Assembly: GCA_034436555.1 (NCBI GenBank)
Contig: DAOTUU010000055.1
Coordinates: forward strand, 62,001 to 126,000
Reading direction: 5' to 3'
Origin: JAFMJV01 sp034436555
Lineage (GTDB): Bacteria > Chloroflexota > Limnocylindria > Limnocylindrales > CSP1-4
Length of the DNA: 64,000 bases
Shown: positions 8,203 to 16,144 of the stretch, in pieces
Layout of the letters: every line of letters starts with the position of its first letter
How positions within the stretch are numbered: position 1 is the first letter of the stretch
Position numbers and translations under genes: made by a program
The notes under the pieces: generated by a model
What the model was told of the DNA's origin: nothing
Seen by the model: only the letters and a program-made list of their open reading frames with translations
The model's database searches: none

Positions 8203-8319
8203 GCATCGGGCGGGGGCGTCGCGCCCGCATCACCCCCGGCGCCGCGTTCCTGGCGAGCATGGCGCTCGACCTGGACGGCGGGGCGGACCTCGGCTTCCTG
8301 CCCGGCGCCTGAGCGCGAG

Positions 8320-8871
8320 ATGGACCATGCGGACCACGTCCGGCTCATCCGCGCCGGGGTGGAGGGGGCGACCGACGGGCCGTGGCTGGATCTGGGCGCC
8401 GGGACGGGTGCCTTCACCCTGGCGCTCGCCGACCTGCTGGGCCCGGACGGCCTGGTCGTGGCCGTGGACCGGGACGCCGGCGACCTGAGCGAGAACGCCC
8501 GCCGCGTCCGCGCGGCCTACCCTGCCACGCGCGTGACCACCCTGGCCGCCGACTTCACGCGCCCGTTGCACCTGGGCCTGGAGGTGGCGCCGGCGGGCCT
8601 GGTGCTCGCGAACGCGCTCCACTTCGTGGCCCGGGCCGAGCAGGTTCGCGTGCTGCGGTCGCTCGCCGGCCTGCTGCGTCCGGGCGGACGATGCGTGATC
8701 GTGGAGTACGACGCGGATCACGGCAACACCTGGGTGCCATATCCGTTCACCTACCGAACCTGGGAGCGGATGGCCGCCGCCGCGGGCCTCGTCAGGGTCC
8801 GTCCGCTCGCCCGCGTGCCCAGTCGGTTCCTGGGCGCGATCCACAGCGCGGCCGCCGAGCGCCCGGCCTGA
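8320..8871 (+). CDS. class I SAM-dependent methyltransferase
   Basis: 183 residues. The SAM-binding motif I LDLGAGTGAFTLALADLLG (residues 23-41) is followed by the acidic end of strand 2 (VAVDRD) and a motif near 92 (LANALHFV). Short for a complete type-11/25 methyltransferase but it covers the Rossmann core, and the C-terminus (FPSRFLGAIHSA-like) looks natural. Substrate unknown. It starts 117 bp after the VapC stop with only weak ribosome-binding signal. Confidence 0.75.
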   Translation: MDHADHVRLIRAGVEGATDGPWLDLGAGTGAFTLALADLLGPDGLVVAVDRDAGDLSENARRVRAAYPATRVTTLAADFTRPLHLGLEVAPAGLVLANALHFVARAEQVRVLRSLAGLLRPGGRCVIVEYDADHGNTWVPYPFTYRTWERMAAAAGLVRVRPLARVPSRFLGAIHSAAAERPA

Positions 8872-8949
8872 GCGGCGATCGACGGGAGGCGCGGTGGTCC
8901 TTCCAGAAGAAGGTCGCGCCCGTGCAGGCTCCTGGACCGCAGGCACGCT

Positions 8950-9153
8950 GATCCCGCCGTCCGAGACGGCCGAAGTCCGTGCGGCCCACCATGCGGCGGC
9001 GTCCTCCGGCGTGAGGCCCGAGAGGAAGTCCACGGATGCGCCTCCTGCCACCGCGTCCACGAGCAGCGCCGCGAGGTCCGAGATCGCGGCACGGTGGGTG
9101 TCGGGATCGAGCAGCACGATGCGGGTCCTGACGCGACGGTCACGGAGCACCAC
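8950..9153 (-). pseudogene. remnant of a GNAT acetyltransferase N-terminus
   Basis: The minus-strand frame reads AISDLAALLVDAVAGGASV then GLTPEDAAAWW, the first helix and following loop typical of GNAT N-acetyltransferases. After this the frame continues into low-complexity sequence antisense to the methyltransferase, so the acetyl-CoA site and catalytic half are missing. I read it as a decayed gene fragment. The resemblance rests on about 50 residues, so it is uncertain. Confidence 0.35.
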
Positions 9154-9273
9154 CCGATCGTGGCGGCACGGCGCGTGCCCGTGGAGGTCGCTGGTGGGCC
9201 GCCGCGCGTGGCAAGAGCCAAGAGGTGACGTGATGGATGCCCGTTTGGCCGTGTGTCCCACCGTCGATCGGTG

Positions 9274-9360
9274 CCCGGCGCGTGCCCGGGGCGCACGAGA
9301 TGCTCGGGGCGTGCGCCCCAGGCACGAGATGCTCGGGGCGTGCGCCCCAGGCACGAGATG
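9274..9360 (+). repeat. three tandem 29-bp repeats (forward cluster, locus B)
   Basis: CACGAGATG recurs at 9294, 9323 and 9352, exactly 29 bp apart; the unit carries GTGCGCCCCAGGCACGAGATG. Same period and same CACGAGATG box as locus A. Confidence 0.8.
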
Positions 9361-9516
9361 GACCCGCACAGCCGCCCTGCTGTCGGCCGAGGGCCCGGCA
9401 ACCCCCCCGGATGTGCTCGGAACGAACCGATGTGCGTTTGAGACACATCCTGGTGGCCGGTGAGGGTCCGATCGGCCGTTGGCGACGGGCGACGGCCCCA
9501 GAACGACCCGTGGACC
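9361..9516. other. non-coding core between convergent 29-bp repeats (locus B)
   Basis: 156 bp, no gene recognised. Contains an inverted repeat GGATGTG (9409-9415) / CACATCC (9444-9450) with a 28-nt loop, which could form a hairpin. Confidence 0.4.
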
Positions 9517-9573
9517 CGGATCTCGTGCGTGGCAGGCACGCTGCGGACGTCTCGTGCGTGGCAGGCACGACAC
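9517..9573 (-). repeat. two inverted 29-bp repeats (reverse cluster, locus B)
   Basis: TCTCGTGCGTGGCAGGCACG occurs at 9521 and 9550, exactly 29 bp apart, in inverse orientation to the units at 9294-9360. Confidence 0.8.
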
Positions 9574-9664
9574 CCCCCGGCCACGACGAGCGACCTCCCG
9601 TGACGGTCCGATGCCCGGTGCCGACCCGTCGGATGCGCTCCTCGCGCCACCGAGCACGCGTGCC

Positions 9665-9670
9665 TATCCT
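9665..9670 (+). promoter_or_regulatory. -10 box TATCCT, leaderless start for guaD
   Basis: TATCCT ends 6 nt before GTG 9677; no Shine-Dalgarno. The pattern recurs in the window. Confidence 0.45.
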
Positions 9671-9676
9671 TCGGGC

Positions 9677-11041
9677 GTGACGCCGACCCTGCCAGTCCAG
9701 CCGCCGTTCACGTTGCGGGCACGACTCCTCACGCCGCTCGACGCGGGCGGGATGGCGTACCGGTCGGACGCGGCGCTCGTCGTGGACGCGACCGGACGGA
9801 TCGCGTTCGCAGGCCCGTTCGCGGCCCGCCCGGCCAGGTCCGCGGACGCGCCGCCGGAGTCGGTCGTGGACCTCCGTCCGCTCGTGCTGCTGCCGGGCAT
9901 GGTGGACCTCCATGTCCACCTGCCCCAGATCCCGAGCGCCGGCCTGGGCGCGGGGCTGGACCTCCTCACCTGGCTGGAGCGCCACATCTTCCCGCTGGAG
10001 CGGGGCTACGACCGCGCGACCGCGGAGCGGCTCGCCCCCCGGGCCTTCCGGGCGTTCGCGGCTGCCGGCACCACCACCGTCGTGGCCTATGGCGCGATCT
10101 GGCAGGACAGCCTGGACGCCACGTTCCGTGCCGCAGAGTCGCACGGCATCCGGGCGATCATCGGCAAGGTGATGATGGACCGGATCACCTACAACCCCGA
10201 CATCGTCCCGGATGCGATCCTGGAGCGGAGCCTGCGCGAGTCCGAGGAGCTGTGCCAGACGTGGCACGGTCGCGACGACGGCCGTCTCCAGTACGCCTTC
10301 ACACCCCGGTTCGCGGTCTCCTGCACCGCCGAGATGCTCGCCGCGTCGGCGGCGGCCGCCGCCCGCGCCGGCGCATACTGGCAGACCCATCTGTCCGAGG
10401 ACGCCGGCGAGGTCGCGCGCGTGCGGGAGCTGTTCCCGGATGCCGCGGACTACCTGGATGTCTACGACCGCGCCGGCGGGATCACGGACCGGGCGATCCT
10501 GGCGCACGCGATCCATCTCTCGGAGCGCGAGGTCGGCCGGATCGCGGAGGCAGGCGCCGCGGTCGCACATTGCCCGGCCAGCAACCTGTTCCTCGCGTCC
10601 GGCGTGATGCCCCTCGCGCGCTATCGCGCGGCGGGCATCCGGGTGGCCCTGGGCAGCGACGTGGCGGCCGCCCCGGAACTGTCCATCGTCACCCAGATGC
10701 GCACCGGCTTCTACGCCGCGCACGCGCTCGCGGTCGCGGGCCGCGCGGACGAGGCGCCGCCGCCGCGACCGCTCGACTGGATCGCGCTGGGCTCCCTGGG
10801 CGGGGCCAGGGCGCTGGGCCTGGCTGACCGGATCGGCTCCCTGGAGGCGGGCAAGGAGGCCGACCTCATCGCCGTCGACCCGCGCCCGACCCTGCCGCCG
10901 GGGGCTGCCGACACCGATGACCCCGCAGACCTCGCCAGCAGGCTGATCTTCCGGGAGCACCCGGGCATGGTCCGCGGTTCCTGGGTCCGCGGTCTCCTGC
11001 TGCCGGCCGGACCCGATCCGAGTTCCGGTGCGCCGGCATGA
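9677..11041 (+). CDS. guaD: guanine deaminase
   Basis: 454 residues from GTG 9677; the frame is open further upstream through repeats, which I exclude. Amidohydrolase fold with the zinc-site HxH in GMVDLHVHLPQ (about 78-82), a third ligand in QTHLSEDAGEV (about 237), the guanine-deaminase stretch LFPDAADYLDVYDR, LAHAIHLSEREVGRI, then VAHCPASNLFL and the metal-binding Asp in ALGSDVAA (about 330). Converts guanine to xanthine and ammonia. The xanthine dehydrogenase genes directly follow, so the two steps form one purine-breakdown path. Apparently leaderless. Confidence 0.88.
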   Translation: MTPTLPVQPPFTLRARLLTPLDAGGMAYRSDAALVVDATGRIAFAGPFAARPARSADAPPESVVDLRPLVLLPGMVDLHVHLPQIPSAGLGAGLDLLTWLERHIFPLERGYDRATAERLAPRAFRAFAAAGTTTVVAYGAIWQDSLDATFRAAESHGIRAIIGKVMMDRITYNPDIVPDAILERSLRESEELCQTWHGRDDGRLQYAFTPRFAVSCTAEMLAASAAAAARAGAYWQTHLSEDAGEVARVRELFPDAADYLDVYDRAGGITDRAILAHAIHLSEREVGRIAEAGAAVAHCPASNLFLASGVMPLARYRAAGIRVALGSDVAAAPELSIVTQMRTGFYAAHALAVAGRADEAPPPRPLDWIALGSLGGARALGLADRIGSLEAGKEADLIAVDPRPTLPPGAADTDDPADLASRLIFREHPGMVRGSWVRGLLLPAGPDPSSGAPA

Positions 11042-11118
11042 GCGCGCCATCCACGCCCCGGGGAATGGCCGCATTGGGTGCGCGCGCGTCGTGGTGCGCC
11101 GCGGAGCGTGACAATGGC

Positions 11119-11148
11119 TTGACGCCGCCACCCGATCGGGACCACCAT
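11119..11148 (+). promoter_or_regulatory. promoter TTGACG-18-CACCAT upstream of xanthine dehydrogenase
   Basis: -35 TTGACG (11119-11124), 18-bp spacer, -10-like CACCAT (11143-11148), about 11 nt before ATG 11160. Suggests that the dehydrogenase has its own promoter and almost no leader. Confidence 0.4.
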
Positions 11149-11159
11149 CCCGCGCAACC

Positions 11160-13442
11160 ATGAGCACCCCGGAGCGCGCCGCGGCCACCGGGCCGAGCGC
11201 CACGATCGTCGAGTCGCCCCTGATCGTGCCCCCGGACACGGTCGTGCCCGGCCGCGCCCGCGGGCTGCCGCTCCGCCGCGAGGGCGTCGAGAAGCTCACC
11301 GGCACCGCGCTGTACACGGACGACCTCGTCACCCCCGGCGGCTGGTTCGGTGCGACGATCCGCTCCACGGAGGCCCACGCCCGGCTGCTGGACCCGCCCC
11401 TGGAGCTGGACCCCGGCTTCGACTGGAGCCGCGTGATCGTGCTCACCGCGGCGGACATCCCCGGCGAGAACATCGTCAACTCCATCAAGCCCGACCAGCC
11501 GGCGCTGGCCCACGGCGAGATCCGCCACCACGCCGAGCCGGTCGCGCTGGTCGCCGCCCCGGACCGTGCCACGCTGCGTGCCGCCCGCAAGGCCATCCAC
11601 CTGCGCACGGAACCCCTCCCGCCGGTCCTTGACCCGCTCAAGTCCACCCAGCAGTTCGCCGCCTACCAGGTGGGCCGGGGCGACGTTGACGCGGCCATGG
11701 CCACCGCCGATCTCATCATCGAGGGGGAGTACCGGGTCGGTCACCAGGAGCAGCTGTACATCGAGCCCAACGCGATGATCGCGGCGCCGCGCGCCGATGG
11801 CGGCATCACGGTCACGGGGTCCATGCAGTGTCCCTACTACGTCCACGGCGCGCTGCGGCGGGCCCTGGCGCTGACCGCGGAGCAGGCGGTTGTGATCCAG
11901 GCGGAGACCGGCGGCGGCTTCGGGGGCAAGGAGGAGTATCCGTCCATGCTGGCCATCCATGCCGCGCTCCTGGCGCAGCGGGCGGGTCGATCGGTGCGCA
12001 TGATCTACGACCGCCACGAGGACATCGCGGCGACCACGAAACGCCACCCCGCGATCATCCGCTCGCGGACGGCTGTGACACGCGACGGCCGGCTCATCGC
12101 CCAGGACATCGAGGTGGTCATGGACGGTGGGGCGTACTGCACGCTCACGCCGGTGGTCCTGTCGCGCGGCGTGGTCCATGCCGCGGGCCCGTATCCCTGC
12201 GGCCACGTCCGCATCACTGGGCGAGCCATGGCCACGAACACGCCGCCCAACGGCGCCTTCCGCGGCTTCGGCGCGCCCCAGACGCAGTTCGCGGCGGAGC
12301 TCCAGGTGGCCCGCGTGGCGGACGCCCTGGGCATCTCTCCGGCGGAGCTGCGCCGTCGCTGGGCGTACCGGCCGGGCGATACCACGCCCACCGGGCAGGT
12401 GCTGCTGGAGTCGGTGGCCGCCACGGAGGTCCTGGACCGCGCCGTGGAGGCGGGCGAGTACGAGCGGGTGCGGGCCCGCACCGCGGCGTCGCGGGCGGCA
12501 CGCACCGGGCGCGCCGGGCGCGAGCGGACGGCGACCGGAGTCGGCCTCGCGCTCGCATGGCACGGCGCGGGGTTCACGGGCTCCGGCGAGGTGCACCTGG
12601 CGAGCGTGGCCGGCGTGGAGCTGACCGCGGAGGGCGCCGTCCGGGTGCTCATCGCGAACACCGAGATCGGCCAGGGCACCAAGACGATCTTCCCGATGCT
12701 TGCGGGAGAGGCGCTGGGCATCGAACCCGCGCTCGTGGAGCTGGCGCCCCAGGACACCTCGATCGTGCCCGACTCGGGCCCCACCGTCGCCAGCCGGACC
12801 GCGATGGTGGTCGGCGGCCTGGTGGTCCAGGCGGCTCGGCGGCTCCGGGAGCAGGTCGAGACCGACACCGGCCAGCCCTTCGCCGACGTCCACCGGGCCT
12901 ATGCCCGGCAGCAGGGCGCGATCCGGGTCGACCAGCGGTTCCAGCCCTACTCCCGCAACACGTTCGACGACGCGACCTACACCGGCGACGCGTATCCCGC
13001 GTTCGGCTGGGCGGCGGCCGTGGCGGAGGTGGACGTGGACCTGGACACGGGCGAGGTGCATGTCCGTTCCGTGGTCAGCGCGGACGACGCGGGTCGGATC
13101 ATCCACCCGCTGCTTGCGGCGGGCCAGGTGGAGGGTGGCACGCTCCAGGCCGTGGGGTACGCCACGATCGAGGAGGTCAAGCTGCAGGACGGCCGCTACC
13201 TCAACGACCGCCTGGCGACGTGCCTCATCCCCACGTCCGTGGACGCGCCGCGCATCACCGCGATCCTCGTGGAAGCGCCGTTCAGCGGCGTGCCGCACGG
13301 CGCGAAGGGCATCGGGGAGCTGCCCATGGACGTCGTGGCACCGGCGATCGTGGATGCGATCCACGATGCGGTGGGCGCGTGGATCACGGAGCTGCCCGCC
13401 ACGCCGGAGCGGATCCTCGCGGCGCTCGGAGTGACGCCGTGA
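11160..13442 (+). CDS. xanthine dehydrogenase, molybdenum-cofactor (large) subunit
   Basis: 760 residues, two-part aldehyde oxidase/xanthine dehydrogenase Moco domain. N-terminal a/b hammerhead (KLTGTALYTDDL), then cofactor-binding segments ETGGGFGGKEEYPSMLA (about 243), FRGFGAPQTQFAAE (about 365), a GTKT loop (about 504), and the catalytic Glu in GAKGIGELPMDV (about 720). Hydroxylates xanthine (or hypoxanthine) to urate together with the FeS and FAD subunits at 14211-15535. Adjacent guaD supports xanthine as substrate. Its stop codon lies inside the operator of the VapBC module that separates it from its partner subunits. Confidence 0.88.
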   Translation: MSTPERAAATGPSATIVESPLIVPPDTVVPGRARGLPLRREGVEKLTGTALYTDDLVTPGGWFGATIRSTEAHARLLDPPLELDPGFDWSRVIVLTAADIPGENIVNSIKPDQPALAHGEIRHHAEPVALVAAPDRATLRAARKAIHLRTEPLPPVLDPLKSTQQFAAYQVGRGDVDAAMATADLIIEGEYRVGHQEQLYIEPNAMIAAPRADGGITVTGSMQCPYYVHGALRRALALTAEQAVVIQAETGGGFGGKEEYPSMLAIHAALLAQRAGRSVRMIYDRHEDIAATTKRHPAIIRSRTAVTRDGRLIAQDIEVVMDGGAYCTLTPVVLSRGVVHAAGPYPCGHVRITGRAMATNTPPNGAFRGFGAPQTQFAAELQVARVADALGISPAELRRRWAYRPGDTTPTGQVLLESVAATEVLDRAVEAGEYERVRARTAASRAARTGRAGRERTATGVGLALAWHGAGFTGSGEVHLASVAGVELTAEGAVRVLIANTEIGQGTKTIFPMLAGEALGIEPALVELAPQDTSIVPDSGPTVASRTAMVVGGLVVQAARRLREQVETDTGQPFADVHRAYARQQGAIRVDQRFQPYSRNTFDDATYTGDAYPAFGWAAAVAEVDVDLDTGEVHVRSVVSADDAGRIIHPLLAAGQVEGGTLQAVGYATIEEVKLQDGRYLNDRLATCLIPTSVDAPRITAILVEAPFSGVPHGAKGIGELPMDVVAPAIVDAIHDAVGAWITELPATPERILAALGVTP

Positions 13443-13470
13443 TAGCACCCCGGACGGTGACTGCTATCAT
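13440..13470 (+). promoter_or_regulatory. operator and -10 of the RHH-VapC module
   Basis: Perfect 8-bp inverted repeat TGATAGCA (13440-13447) / TGCTATCA (13462-13469), arms separated by 14 bp. The right arm contains the -10 box TATCAT (13465-13470), 6 nt before ATG 13477. The left arm includes the stop codon of the xanthine dehydrogenase large subunit. Fits autoregulation by the ribbon-helix-helix antitoxin. Confidence 0.7.
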
Positions 13471-13476
13471 CGCGCC

Positions 13477-13770
13477 ATGAAGCAGCTCATCACGCGCGTG
13501 CCGGACGACGTCCTGGACGCCTGCAAGCGCAAGGCGAAGGCGGAGGGCGTGTCCATGAACACGTTCGTCAACCGCCTGCTCGCACAGGCAGCCGAGGCCG
13601 ACGAGCAAGGCGCGGAGCTGGACCGGCGCCTCGCGGAGGCCGGCATCCGGGTCGTCTATCCGGTGATGGATCGCGTGCCGCCGACCCTGGAAGAGGTCTG
13701 GGCGATGACCGCTGGGACGGGCACCGCGATTCTCGATGAGCTGCTCGCCCAGCGCCATCGCATCCGATGA
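13477..13770 (+). CDS. ribbon-helix-helix antitoxin (VapB-like)
   Basis: 97 residues. N-terminal RHH fold: strand KQLITRVPDDV, helix LDACKRKAKAEG, then SMNTFVNRLLAQA. The C-terminal half would wrap the toxin. The stop overlaps the toxin ATG (ATGA at 13767). The start has no Shine-Dalgarno but a TATCAT box 6 nt upstream, so it should be leaderless and transcribed independently of the surrounding xdh genes. Confidence 0.8.
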   Translation: MKQLITRVPDDVLDACKRKAKAEGVSMNTFVNRLLAQAAEADEQGAELDRRLAEAGIRVVYPVMDRVPPTLEEVWAMTAGTGTAILDELLAQRHRIR

Positions 13771-14207
13771 TCACCTACACGGACGCCAGCGCGATCATGT
13801 CCGTGCTCCTTCGCGATGCGCCAGACCACGAGGAGCTGGTGCGGATCCTGTTTCACGGCGATGGCCCGGTCGTGACGTCGCAGCTCGCCACGGTCGAGGT
13901 GTCGAGCGCCTGCATGGCGGCCGAGCGCGGCGGACGCGTCCCCGACGGCAGGTCGATCGCCGAGGGCTTCAGCCTGCTCTGCGCACCCGGTGGGTCCATC
14001 CGTCTGCTCGACCTGCGCACGTCCACCGTATTCGCCAAGGCGTGCGACCTGATGCAGCACTACCGCCTGTACGCACTGGACGCGATCCATCTCGCGGTCG
14101 CGCTGACCGAGGTCGTGCCGCTCGCCGGTGGCGAGCCGGTCCGGTTCCTGACCCGCGATCGCACCCAGGCTGTCGCGGCTCGAGCGCTCGGCTTCACGGT
14201 CGTCTGA
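13767..14207 (+). CDS. VapC-type PIN-domain ribonuclease toxin
   Basis: 146 residues. Acidic PIN residues: Asp in TYTDASAIMSVLL (residue 5), Glu in ATVEVSSAC (about 46), Asp in ALDAIHLAVAL (about 101) and Asp in FLTRDRTQA (about 130). Second gene of a VapBC pair placed between the xanthine dehydrogenase subunit genes; only 3 bp separate its stop from the FeS subunit ATG, so small-subunit translation may depend on toxin-gene translation. Confidence 0.85.
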   Translation: MITYTDASAIMSVLLRDAPDHEELVRILFHGDGPVVTSQLATVEVSSACMAAERGGRVPDGRSIAEGFSLLCAPGGSIRLLDLRTSTVFAKACDLMQHYRLYALDAIHLAVALTEVVPLAGGEPVRFLTRDRTQAVAARALGFTVV

Positions 14208-14210
14208 CCT

Positions 14211-14678
14211 ATGACCGCCCACGGGTTCCGCGTCAACGGCGAGGAGGTGACCGTCGAGGTGCCCGGCATGCGCCGCCTGCTGGACGTGCTCCGCGACGAC
14301 CTGGCGTTGACCGGTACGAAAGAAGGCTGTGGGGAAGGGGAGTGCGGTGCCTGCACCGTGCTGCTGGACGGGGTCCCGGTCGTCTCGTGCCTGGTGCCCG
14401 TGGCCCAGGTCACGGGCCACAGCGTGCGGACCGTGGAGGGTCTGGCGCCGTCACCCGGGGAGCTGTCGCCGCTCCAGCAGGCGTTCCTGGAGCGCGGCGC
14501 CGCCCAGTGCGGCATCTGCACCCCCGGCATGCTGCTCGCCGCGCAGGCGTACCTCGACGACGGGGGCGGACCGGACGAGGATGCGATCCGTGAGGCGATC
14601 GCGGGCAACCTGTGCCGGTGCACGGGGTACACCCGCATCATCGAGGCGATCATGGTGGCAGCGGAGTGCGGCACCTGA
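14211..14678 (+). CDS. xanthine dehydrogenase, [2Fe-2S] subunit
   Basis: 155 residues, the standard small-subunit length. The plant-ferredoxin-type cluster is bound by GCGEGECGAC (about 44-53) plus a downstream Cys (about 65). The all-helical second cluster domain has QCGICTPG (about 104) and LCRCTGY (about 138). Transfers electrons from Moco to FAD. It stops in a TGATG overlap with the FAD subunit. Confidence 0.9.
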   Translation: MTAHGFRVNGEEVTVEVPGMRRLLDVLRDDLALTGTKEGCGEGECGACTVLLDGVPVVSCLVPVAQVTGHSVRTVEGLAPSPGELSPLQQAFLERGAAQCGICTPGMLLAAQAYLDDGGGPDEDAIREAIAGNLCRCTGYTRIIEAIMVAAECGT

Positions 14679-15535
14679 TGCGGGACGCCGAGCCGGTGGC
14701 GCTCTCCCCGACCTCGCTGGCGGAGGCCTACGGGCTGCTCGCAGGTGGGCCGCTCCGGGCCATCGCGGGCGGCACCGACCTGATGGTGGGGCTGGCGTCC
14801 GAGGCGGTGGAGCCGCCCGACCGGGTGCTCGACCTGTGGTCGATCGACGAGCTGCGGGGGATCCGTGCGGACGGGGACGATCTCGTCGTCGGGGCGCTCA
14901 CGACGTGGCGGGAGGCCCGCCACAGCCTGCTGGTCCGGGAGCGACTGCCCGCGCTGGCGGCGGTCGCGGCGACCATCGGCGCGGTCCAGATCCAGGCGCG
15001 CGGCACGATCGGCGGCAATGCGGTGAACGCCTCGCCGGCGGGCGACTCGCTGCCCGTGCTGCTGGCGGCGGACGCCGTGCTGGAGCTGGGCGGTCCGCGC
15101 GGGGAGCGGGTCGTGGCGGCGTCCGCGTTCTGGCCGGCGTACCGGAGGACCGCGCTGGCGGCGGACGAGCTGCTGCTGCGGATCCGGTTCCCCGCGATCG
15201 ATGGGCGCCAGGTGCGCTATCGCAAGGTGGGCACGCGGCGGGCGCAGGCGATCAGCAAGGTGGTGATGGGCCTGGGGTGGCGCGTGGACGCGGACGGGGT
15301 GTGGCGGGACGTGCGCGTCGCGCTGGGGTCCGTAGCGGCGACACCGATCCGGGTCGCGGCCCCGGAGGCCGTCCTGGAGGGTGCGCAACCGGACGCCGTC
15401 CTGGCGGAGGCGGCCCGTGCCGCCCTGGAGGCGCGCATCGAGCCGATCGATGACGTGCGCTCCACGGCCGCCTATCGCCGCGCGGTCAGCGGCCGGATCC
15501 TGGTCCGCCTGCTGAGCGACGAGGGCGGCTGGTGA
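14678..15535 (+). CDS. xanthine dehydrogenase, FAD-binding (medium) subunit
   Basis: 285 residues. FAD-binding PCMH-type fold: RAIAGGTDLMVGL (about 24-36) binds the pyrophosphate; IGAVQIQARGTIGGNAVNA (about 98-116) is the second FAD motif, with SPAGDSLPVLLA after it. The C-terminal CO-dehydrogenase-flavoprotein-like domain begins near 160. Start ATG 14678 shares one base with the previous stop and has GGAG upstream. Completes the three-subunit enzyme. Confidence 0.88.
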   Translation: MRDAEPVALSPTSLAEAYGLLAGGPLRAIAGGTDLMVGLASEAVEPPDRVLDLWSIDELRGIRADGDDLVVGALTTWREARHSLLVRERLPALAAVAATIGAVQIQARGTIGGNAVNASPAGDSLPVLLAADAVLELGGPRGERVVAASAFWPAYRRTALAADELLLRIRFPAIDGRQVRYRKVGTRRAQAISKVVMGLGWRVDADGVWRDVRVALGSVAATPIRVAAPEAVLEGAQPDAVLAEAARAALEARIEPIDDVRSTAAYRRAVSGRILVRLLSDEGGW

Positions 15536-15972
15536 CCGGCGCACCGGTCCAGCCGATCGCCCGCCGGCGCCGCGTGTCGGTCGCCCGGGTCGCGGCGCTG
15601 ACGCTGCTGCTCGGGGGCACGGTCGTCGCCTCGTGGGTCGCGGTGGTGGGCCTCGGCGTGTTCCGCGGACCGGGCCCCTTCCTGCACCCGAGCTGGTGGC
15701 TGACGTGGGCGGTCCAGGGGCTCCTTGCCGGCGGCCTGCTCGCGGCCATCGAGGCGGTGCGACCCTCTCGTGACGCCCGCACGCTGGCCGCGGTGGTGGT
15801 GATGGCGTGGATCGGGGAGCTGCTGGTGCTGATCCCGCTCACGGTCATCCTGTCGGACGACCTCCGCCCGTTCCACGCGCCGTGGGTCTGGCTCATCGCC
15901 ACGGGCGGGCCGATCCAGCCGGTCGCCGCCCTCCTCGGCGGACTGGTCGGCCGCCGCGTGACCAAGGACTGA
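15532..15972 (+). CDS. four-helix membrane protein, unknown function
   Basis: 146 residues; GTG 15532 overlaps the FAD-subunit stop (GTGA), so it is translated with the xdh genes. Four hydrophobic segments, near residues 20-43, 55-74, 84-107 and 117-140, with basic ends (RRRR before helix 1, GRRVTKD at the end). Not recognised. The operon position would suit a purine-related membrane role, but this is inference only. Confidence 0.65.
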   Translation: MTGAPVQPIARRRRVSVARVAALTLLLGGTVVASWVAVVGLGVFRGPGPFLHPSWWLTWAVQGLLAGGLLAAIEAVRPSRDARTLAAVVVMAWIGELLVLIPLTVILSDDLRPFHAPWVWLIATGGPIQPVAALLGGLVGRRVTKD

Positions 15973-16144
15973 CGCGGAGGGCGCCGAATCCGGCCCCGGC
16001 ACCGGTCTCCGCTTCTGATCGGACGCCCGGGGGTTGGATAGCCAGCCGGCGGGATCGCCGAACTGAAGTCCAGGGACGACACGCTGCGCACGACCGCGGT
16101 GCCTTCGAGCCGCAGAGCGGCGTGCGAACATGCCGATGGGGCGC

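Noticed and set aside
7485..8312. 275-residue single protein combining AbrB domain and a long C-terminus
   Set aside because: It overlaps the whole PIN toxin in another frame, and its C-terminal part is low-complexity; a lost base in the C tract explains it better.
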